Positions 56,601 through 64,000 of a DNA stretch of 64,000 bases are shown here, piece after piece. Source of the DNA: Siphonodentalium dalli (taxonomy: Eukaryota; Mollusca; Scaphopoda; Gadilida; Siphonodentaliidae). The stretch spans positions 193,012,369-193,076,368 of the forward strand of contig CP136061.1 in NCBI GenBank assembly GCA_032622095.1, written 5' to 3'. Below the pieces are notes generated by a model. That model had not been told where the DNA came from. It saw nothing but the letters and a program-made list of their open reading frames with translations, and searched no databases. The position numbers and the translations under genes were made by a program. Numbering within the stretch: the stretch's first letter is position 1; each line of letters opens with the position of its first letter.

Positions 56601-56828
56601 TAGAATTTGTTTCTTGGTTAACCGACCAGCCACATGTAGATCGGATGCTATTGGCTTAGCCCACCAAGCTTTTTTCGGAGAGTTCAGCCCCGGTGGTCGA
56701 TCGGCTCTATGGATATGTGCTGGACCGACGTCAACATGTCCAAACGTAGCACCGACTAACACCAGACTAGCAAATGAGTTCATCATCAATAACCGTATAT
56801 TTTCCCGTTCAAGTTGTGGTTCAGACAT
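50454..56828 (-). CDS. Two-module DUF442-like phosphatase, three exons
   Basis: Exons in order: 56828-55757, 53244-53134, 50626-50454 (stop TGA). GT-AG junctions close in phase to give 451 aa. ATG 56828 has an in-frame TAA just upstream. A short hydrophobic run near 17-30 could be a signal or anchor. Module 1 (about 57-175: IASDLHVAGRLTKKQ, then FKSIVSLY) has an active-site-like HCNRGYTIS (Cys155) without the catalytic Arg. Module 2 (about 242-395: WFIAGQFEYSQIWTINKAGF, then KTIVNLR) has HCASGKR with Cys387 and Arg392, the CX4R form of the DUF442 / beta-lactamase-hydrolase-like phosphatase fold. About 60 polar residues are inserted between NLR and EQEAVKNAGL. Substrate unknown. One active and one inactive module suggests regulation or scaffolding. 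Confidence 0.88.
50690..50800. mobile_element. T1 remnant
   Basis: TTAAAGATGCAAAATCGGAT and CTAAATTACTATTTCTTCGG match one T1 arm; the other arm is missing. It lies in the last intron of the phosphatase gene. Confidence 0.6.
51078..53124. mobile_element. 2-kb element with perfect 34-bp inverted ends
   Basis: The ends (from AGTCGTTATCTCGTGGGAAT) are identical over 34 bp, at 51078-51111 and 53091-53124, flanked by CAG on both sides. The inside has subterminal GGATTC/GAATCC words, a G-run near 52127, and what looks like a truncated LINE 3' end (about 51700-51905, ending AATAAATATGTTTAAACTAA). No transposase recognised. It makes up most of intron 2 of the phosphatase gene. Confidence 0.8.
53134..53244 (-). 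CDS. DUF442-like gene, active-site exon
   Basis: Between TTCCAG and GTAAGC. Encodes SDGEYGGEMFMRMRSALLD followed by GPVLVHCASGKRA, carrying the catalytic Cys and Arg. Confidence 0.87.
53245..55231. other. Intron 1 of the phosphatase gene, unassigned part
   Basis: No exon or clear element in this stretch. Small frames on both strands lack recognisable content. Confidence 0.45.
55232..55674. mobile_element. T1 MITE, symmetrical
   Basis: AGGTACCCAATCCGATCAGA to complement, TTAA at 55228-55231 and 55675-55678. It lies 82 bp inside intron 1 from the first exon's donor. Confidence 0.88.
55757..56828 (-). CDS. DUF442-like gene, first exon (dead module and start of active module)
   Basis: Encodes residues 1-357: the N-terminal hydrophobic segment, the whole degenerate module, the linker (TGEPVPETLMIPDADPREW) and the start of the second module to EYQHIPM. 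The frame runs two codons past the GTAAGT donor by chance. An exon this large with no internal intron is notable beside the short later exons. Confidence 0.88.
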
Positions 56829-57039
56829 TTGTTAAACATTTTGAATTTAGCATTTACGAAAGCACTCATGTCCTCCTTCATCAGAAAGCTCCCGCACGGA
56901 CATATTTATCGTGTGCTGCATAATTATCCAAAGTCAAGACATAAACCTGTGAAAAGTAGATATGTTTACAATTATGTGGTATAATTTTAAACGGAAAAGC
57001 TAAGAGGTTGGATGAGAGATATATAAAGGGATATATGTC

Positions 57040-57090
57040 GAGAGAGAGAGAGAGAGAGGGAGAGAGAGAGAGAGAGAGATAGAAAAGAGA

Positions 57091-57142
<52 letters not shown>
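57040..57142. repeat. (GA)n microsatellite in the phosphatase gene's upstream region
   Basis: About 100 bp of GA repeats with small interruptions, 212-314 bp upstream of the minus-strand start codon. Confidence 0.9.
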
Positions 57143-57146
<4 letters not shown>

Positions 57147-57265
57147 AGATAACGTTACCTGAATATTATCTGTGCTATATTATCAAAAAAACTCCAGGTA
57201 ATCCCTAATTAACATGTTGTTAGTCGCACGACTGTTGTTCAGGAATCGTTTATCGTTTAGTATTG

Positions 57266-59042
57266 CACGCCCGATAACCCTATAGGCTGGTGGCTGTGGG
57301 TAGGCATATTGCTGTAGTGATATTGTGTGGCGGTTTTCACACGTGTGCTCAGACTTTGAGGGAAAACATAAATTCTGGAATCCACCCGGCGAGAACGCTT
57401 ATGGCAATAGATAGGACCATGACTGGTGTATTCACACAACATTTGTGATAGCCGTGTGCCTTTAGATATATTTTTTATTACTTAATTTGTCGAATTTTAC
57501 AACCTGTTTTTGTCGTTTATCAAAGAAACTACTTAATATAAATGGTAGAAATCTCGATATGTAGGCTTCATGTACACATGTCACTAGATGCACATTCCGT
57601 TGATACAATGAAACCAAACTCCACAATAAAAGACATATTTTTCGTGGAAAAATATCGATTTTCCTGCGTGTCATATCACAAATTTATGACAGGCATATTG
57701 CCTCCGCAGATAGGCTCATGGCAAAGCACAAACTTGTTATGATAGGCAAGTGGCATTGTTGAGGGGGTGAAGGAGAAGATCACTCGATCTTTTCGACCAT
57801 CCCGGGCGCTTCGCGCCCATCTACTCACTCACACAGCGCCCCTCAATTCAGTTAACGCCCCACACACATTTCTATTATTGCTCGTTGCTCCTGTTTATGT
57901 ATATGCGGCATAACTGGGTCATGGTCCAGGTCCACTATATGTATGCTCTGGCTATACAGGTTCTAGCGTACCCTAATTTTCGCACCTGACATTTCTCTGA
58001 GCCCAATGTATTTACCTATATTGATACCACATAAAATTATGTATAAATATTAGCTACATTTAGCATTGGCGGGACATTGAATTATTGTTAATAGCATCGT
58101 ATGCTGTTATTTATTTGTGTGCGGTTTATATTCCATAAACCGGCGAAGACATGAATCGTTCTGATCGAAGAGAAAAAAACAAATATATGAACGCCATTCT
58201 TTCGCAGAACGCCAAAAATAAAACCGGCTATAAATGGTAGCTCTATTATCTATATGTAGTGGACCATGACGTCGACTATTCAGCCTGAAAACTGCACAAA
58301 GCTGGCATGGCTCATTATTTTACATTAAAATATGCTGAATTATTTGGGCTATACTTTCCGCATTTTCAATTAAAACCCCATTTTGCAAGTTTGTCACAGT
58401 TAGAACGTTTTACATTACAACTGCCAGTATTTAGTTTTTGGAAATAAGTAGTGTATGTTTCCTGACTCATGGACGATGTGAATTTACAATACTGTGGATA
58501 ATATAGCATCACAAAAGCGTTTTTCTCAGACTAAACCACTATTGATCATTGTGCTACATGCGTATCTGTGTTTGCCATATGTCTATCCTCTCGGTGTTTG
58601 GCTATTCAATATGCCTACCACAAAATATTGACGGGACAGTATGTCAAATAGCTTTTTTTAACTGAAAAATGCATTATTTGAGTTCGCAGTCATGTTTGTA
58701 TTGTCACTGAGATACTATACCACATGTATCCACGAACATAACTGACAAATCGACATGCTGAGCAAATTTGGGAGTCTGTTTACTTTGAAAGTTTGAAAAA
58801 GTCGACAAAATCCGAGATATTTTGTCTTCAAACAACGTATTCTACAATGCCAAATTGTTAACAAGAAGTTCAACTTATAAATCAGACATTACTGCATCTG
58901 ACGTGATAGAACAATCTGACCTTTTACAGCGTATTTGATCAATTATAATCTAAAACATACCTTGGTTGCGAAACCCGCCACGCAATATCACTACAGCAAT
59001 ATGCCTACCCACAGCCACCAGCCTATAGGGTTATCGGGCGTG
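57266..59042. mobile_element. 1.8-kb TIR element with about 70-bp ends
   Basis: Ends beginning CACGCCCGATAACCCTATAG are nearly identical inverted copies (57266-57334 and 58974-59042), flanked by TATTG on both sides. No transposase. A segment near 57780 (TTTTCGACCATCCCGGGCG) resembles the 3' hairpin region of the retroposed sequence at 31.5 kb. Confidence 0.75.
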
Positions 59043-59047
59043 TATTG

Positions 59048-59505
59048 GTTATCACAAGAAAACTGACCTTTATATTAAACGCTTTATTCTCTGATACAAG
59101 ACACTTAAACAGCGTTAGTTAATTGGAATGATGAAATGAACACGTGCATGATCATTCACCGGATATATGGCTCGATAAACGGGATTGCATTTAGAAATGG
59201 GTTTTTAAAAAACCAAGAGGATTGACTTATGACATAATATTAATATATGTGAGGCTCGATAAATACCATATTGCAAAATGTATACATAATGAATATATGC
59301 TCGGGGCATTTACCGGTACAGTGTGTTACATAATACAATCGAAGTCATTGTCCCCACGCATCCATGTGTAATGGACCATTAACCGAACCCCTGACCATGA
59401 CCTTAATTTATAACAAACAACACAAGTTGCGGGATGGAGTCGCCAGCCTGAGGACGTCTTTAATTCACATTGTCATGCACCATATTATCAAATAAACTGT
59501 CTATC
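59048..59505. other. Unassigned intergenic stretch
   Basis: No coding or repeat signal recognised between two elements. Confidence 0.4.
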
Positions 59506-59509
59506 TTAA

Positions 59510-59981
59510 AGGTACTCAATCCGATAAAACTCCTCTCAATTACTATTTCAATGGCTTCGGGGGTCAAAAATATTTGATTCGAGTCGAGGAAGTCACCCAT
59601 CAAAGCTCAGATTTGTTAGATATCGATTTTAGAAATCTATTATTTGTCATTATCGGGAATACTTTCTGGCCCAGAACGCAGTCAAAATTGCGTTATTATT
59701 ACCACTTGATTTTAGAGTTATCCATCCTTGTCTGTTTGTATAGAGTTTTGGTGTACACATCTCGAGCAGGATACGAAATTGACGGCAATTATTGGTACTC
59801 ATCTCGAGAATTTCAAAAATCAATATCTAATAAATCTGAGCTTTGTTTGATCGGTTCCTCGACTCGAATCAAATTTTTTTTTATCCCCAAAGCCAAATAA
59901 ATAGTAATATAGGACCCTCTGATCGGATTGTTGTTGTTGGAATCTGTTGAGATGGGGACCCTCTGTTCGGATTGAGTACCT
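59510..59981. mobile_element. T1 MITE, long subtype
   Basis: AGGTACTCAATCCG to CGGATTGAGTACCT, TTAA at 59506-59509 and 59982-59985. Orientation is opposite to the copy at 49854. Confidence 0.88.
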
Positions 59982-59984
59982 TTA

Positions 59985-60835
59985 ACATTTTAATTCTTAT
60001 AGTTTAATTCTAACTTAACATTTTAATTCTAACTTAACATTTTAATTCTTATATTTTAATTCTATTTACATTCTATTTACATTCTATTTACATTCTATTT
60101 ACATTCTAGAAATATTCTAGAAACATTCTATTAACTCTAACTTAACATTTTAATTCTTATATTTTAATTCTAACTTTACATTTTAATTCTAACTTGATAT
60201 TTTATATTTTAATTCCAACATTAGACCTTTTTGTAGTAGATTTAAAATATTAAAATGAAACTATTAAGTAAGAATTGAAATATAAAGTTAGAGTTACAAT
60301 TAAAATATAAGAATTAAAATATTAAGTAAGAATTAAAATATGAAGTTATAATTAAAATATCAAGTTATAATTAAAATATCAAGTTAGAATTAAAATATAA
60401 GAATTAAAATGTTAAGTTATGATTAAAAAATTTAAGTATGAATTAAAAGATTAAGTTAGAGCTAATAGAATGATTTCTAGAATGATTCTAGAATGTTTCT
60501 AGAATGTTTCTAGAATGTAAATATAATGTAAATAGAATGTAAATAGAATTAAAATATAAGAATTAAAATGTTAAGTTAGAATTAAAATGTTAAGTTAGAA
60601 TTAAACTATAAGAATTAAAATGTTAAGTTATAATTAAAATTTTAAGTACGAATTAAAAGATTAAGTTAGAGCTAATAGAATGTTTCTAGAATGATTCTAG
60701 AATGATTCTAGAATGTAAATAGAATGTAAATAGAATGTAAATAGAATTAAAATATAAGAATTAAAATGTTAAGTTGGAATTAAAATATAAGAATTAAAAT
60801 GTTAAGTTATAATTAAAATGTGAAGTTAGGATTGT
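59985..60835. repeat. AT-rich array with inverted halves
   Basis: The left part (59985-60235) is built from TTTTAATTCTAACTTAACA, then TTTACATTCTA, then TTCTAGAA. The right part (60240-60835) is the complement, present twice, with (GAATGTAAATA)n and (TTCTAGAATG)n. The halves could form a very long hairpin. Confidence 0.85.
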
Positions 60836-60849
60836 GACCCTAATAACCC

Positions 60850-63230
60850 TCCATAATCGATTACGGGCCATTTGCATCACCTACACCCGAATATATTCGT
60901 TAAAAATAATTTAAACTGAGTTTTGGGGATTCTGCTAAACTGCTCCAGATAAATTATAGTGCTGAACGGGTTTTTGAACTGCTGAACTGGGGTGTAGGTC
61001 GGTCAAATCGTGTTCTTCCTGTATTTTCTTATAAACCATCGATAAAAGGTCATTTGCACAACATATATACCGACTATCCTCGTTAAAAATCGGTTAAACT
61101 GCATTCGGTGGATTCTGCTGAACTGTTCCCGGTAAAGTACTGAACGGGATTTTGATCTGCTGAACTGGGGTGGACGTAGGTCAAATGATTTTCACTCAAT
61201 GTATCTGGTTATGGTCCATCGATTACAAATAATTAATTTTGCATCACCCGAATATCTTCGTTAAAAATAAGTTAAAGATACTCAATCCGTAAAGAGGGTC
61301 CCCATCTCAACAGATTCCAATAACAACAATCCGATCAGAGGGTCCTATATTACTATTTCTTTGGCTTTGGGGGTAAAAAATATTTGATTCGAGTCGAGGA
61401 ACCTATCAAACAAAGCTCAGAGTTATTAGATATTGATTTTTGAAATTTGTTATTAACTCAAGATGAGTACTAATAACTGCCGTAATCTGCTCTGGATGTG
61501 TACTCCAAATCTATTCAAACAGACAAGGATGGATAACTCTAAAATCAAGTGGTAATTTTAACGCAATTTTGACCGAGTTCTGGGCCAGATAGTATTCCCG
61601 ATAATGAAAAATAATAGATTTCTAAAATCGATATCTAACAAATCTGAGCTTTGATGGGTGACTTCCTCGACTCGAATCAAATATTTTTGACCCCCGAAGC
61701 CATTGAAATAGTAATTGAGAGGAGTTTTATCGGATTGAGTACCTTTAAACTAAGTTTTGGAGATTCTGCTGAACTTCTCAAGATAAAGGGCTGAACGGGA
61801 TTTTGAATTGCTGAACTGGGGTGTAGGTCGGTCAAATCGTGTTTTATTCCTGTACTTCCTTATGGACCATCGATAAAAGATCATTTGCACAACATATTCC
61901 AGTCTATATTCGTTCAAAATCGGTTAAACCGCGTTCGGTGAATTCTGCTGAACTGTTCCCTGTAAAGTGCTGAACGGGATTTTGAACTGCGGTGGACGTC
62001 GGCCAGATGGTTTTCTCTCCATGTGGTTGGTTATGGCCCATCGATTACAAGTCATTTGCATCACCTACACCAGAATATCTTCGTTAAAAATCAGTTAAAC
62101 TGAGTTTTGGAGATTCTGTTGAACTGCTCCAGATAAAGTGCTGAACGGGTTTTTGAACTGCTGAACTGGGGTGTATAAGTCGGTCAAATCGTGTTTTATT
62201 CCTGTATTTTCTTATGGACCATCGACAAAAAGTCATTTGCACAACACATATTCCAGTCTGTATTCGTTAAAAGTCGGTTAATCTGAGTTTGGGAGAATCT
62301 GCTGAACTGTTCCCGATAAAGTGCTGAACGGGATTTTGAACTGCTCAAATGGGGTGGACGTCGGCCAAATGGTTTTCTCTCCATGTATCTGGTTATGGCA
62401 CATCGACTACAATTCATTTGCATAACATACACCCGAATATCTTCGTGAAAACTCGGTTAAACTATAGGTTGTGGAGAATCTGCTAAATTGTTCCCGATAA
62501 AGTACTTAATGGGATTTTGAACTGCTGAACTGTGGTGGACGTCTGCAAAATGGTTTTCTCTCCATGTATCTGGTTATGGCCCATCGATTACAAGTCATTT
62601 GCATCACATACAACCGAATATCTTCGTTAAAAATCGGTTAAACTGGGTTTTTGGAGATTCTGCTGAACTGCTCCAGATAAAGTGCTGAACGGGATTTTGA
62701 ACTGTTAAACTAGATTGCAGGTCGGTCAAATGGTGTTCTCACTATGTACTTAGTTAAGGCACATCGATCGTAAGTCATTTGCATAACCTTTACCCGACTA
62801 ACTTCATTACAATTTAGTTAAACTGCGTTCGGGGAATCGATGATCTGCTCGATATGAACTGCTGAACGGGATTTTGAACTGCTGAACTGGGGTAGACGTC
62901 GGTCAAATGAATTTCCCTCCTTGTATTTGGTTATGGCCCATCGATTACAAGTCATTTGCACAACCTAAACTCTACTGACTTCGTTATAATTGAGTTAAAC
63001 TGCGTTCGCGATAATCTGCGGAACTGCAGCCACCGTACTGCTGAATGGGCATGGCGGGTGGCCAAAATGTGTCCTCTTCCTGTATTGACATATAACACTT
63101 ATATTACGTGTCATTTACACAAACATACGACCAACTATAGACGTTATATTTTAGTTAAACTGAAATCGGGAAATCTGCTGATCAGCATTTCAAGTTAGGT
63201 GGTAACCTGCTGATCAGCAGCTGATTCATC
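60850..63230. repeat. Satellite, monomer about 180 bp
   Basis: Landmarks such as CCATCGATTACAAGTCATTT, CGTTAAAAATCGGTTAAACT and GCTGAACGGGATTTTGAACT recur every 169-182 bp (for example near 61035, 61217, 61868, 62037, 62218, 62400, 62579, 62760, 62937, after discounting one inserted T1). About a dozen diverged monomers; alternating variants hint at a dimeric higher order. Confidence 0.85.
61276..61744. mobile_element. T1 MITE inserted in the satellite
   Basis: AGATACTCAATCCG to CGGATTGAGTACCT, with TTAA at 61272-61275 and 61745-61748. It interrupts a satellite monomer inside the word GTTAAACT. Confidence 0.9.
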
Positions 63231-63336
63231 GTTTTAGGTACACCCTTCATCGATCATTGGAACCTTTACACTGGTATAGTCTATATTGGTATTTTAGTTA
63301 TTTCCCCCAGGGGCATGTGATCAAGGCTCTATAAAT

Positions 63337-64000
63337 GAAAGTGTCAATGACACTGTAGCTCAACTTAGGTAGGGGAATAATTTAATGGTTGACAGTAAAT
63401 GGAGTAATAGGAAAGGTGCTAATTGAAATGTCTAACCTGCGCCCAAGGATTTAGTGATGTAAAGAGTAAAATACAAGATGGCTGCTGGCGGCCATGTTTT
63501 TTGGCCAATTGACCGCAAAAGGACTCGTTCCCATCTACGTGTCATTGTTAACATCCATGACAAATTTTATGAAGATCTGACCAAAGCTATGACCAACAAA
63601 CTTCATGATGATCAGACGAACAGTACGACCTGTAGCCCGCGCCAATGGATTTAGTCATGCAAAGAGTAAAATCCAAGATAGCTGCTGGCGGCCATGTTTT
63701 TTGGCCGAACGACCCCAAAATCACTCGTTCCCATCTACATGTCATTATTAACATCCATGACAAATTTCATGATGATCAGACGAACAGTACGACCTGTAGC
63801 CCGAGCCAATGGATTGAATCTTGAAATCCAAAATGGCTGCCAGCGGCCATGTTTTTTGACCGAATGACCCCAAAATGACTCATTCCCATCTACATGTCAA
63901 TATTCATGACAAATTTCATAAAGATTAGACCAAGGTACAACCTGTAGCCCGCGCCAAAGGATTTAGTCATGCAAAGAGTAAAATCCAAGATGGCTGCTGG
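63337..64000 (-). repeat. Inverted copy of the AGCTCAAC/GGCCATCTTGG repeat, cut by the window end
   Basis: Begins GTGTCAATGACACTGTAGCT, the complement of the end of 5068-5712. Four blocks follow carrying AAGATGGCTGCTGGCGGCCA, GACTCGTTCCCATCTACGTG and CGAACAGTACGACCTGTAGC. The block period is near 175 bp. Confidence 0.75.

Noticed and set aside
60460-60720. Heat-shock elements from repeated TTCTAGAA
   Set aside because: Single TTCnnGAA pairs occur, but consecutive units are out of the 5-bp phasing needed for a trimeric site; better explained as array repeats.

Overview
The window is nuclear DNA of an animal, AT-rich, with intron-bearing genes buried in transposon-derived sequence. A tRNA-headed SINE, a non-LTR retrotransposon with an NPGP motif, many small inverted-repeat elements and degenerate repeats carrying the 'GCCATCTTGGAT' motif suggest a marine invertebrate, most likely a mollusc. 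That is inference; no sequence search was possible.

Three spliced genes could be assembled by hand. All their introns are GT-AG and all reading phases match across the junctions. (1) Plus strand, 6789-19757: a DUF4806-family protein in eight coding exons. The 3' end of a transposase-domain gene precedes it at 1-586. (2) Plus strand, 22314-37022: the C-terminal part of a GRAMD4-like protein (membrane segment plus GRAM domain) in ten exons; its 5' exons were not found. (3) Minus strand, 56828-50454: a complete three-exon gene of 451 aa with two DUF442-like phosphatase modules, the first lacking the catalytic arginine.

Most of the rest is mobile DNA. The main family (called T1 here) is a foldback element of about 375-480 bp with ends AGGTACTCAATCCG and TTAA target duplications; ten near-full copies and one remnant are present. 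Two further TTAA families (T2, ends CCCTTT; T3, ends AGGGGTACTGTAC), several TA-flanked elements, two larger nested elements near 16-18.5 kb and a 2-kb element with perfect 34-bp ends in the phosphatase gene also occur. A 4-kb LINE (37769-41821) lies inside an older inverted-repeat element and is broken by a 4-base insertion. From about 60 to 63.2 kb there is an inverted AT-rich array and a 180-bp satellite.

The most unusual features are: a 62-bp tandem array that repeats the end of a GRAM-domain exon together with its splice donor; a SINE whose target duplication rebuilt the splice acceptor tract of an exon; two unrelated terminal-inverted-repeat elements filled with arrays of a short palindrome; and a T1 insertion in the satellite whose neighbouring monomers show the empty target site.
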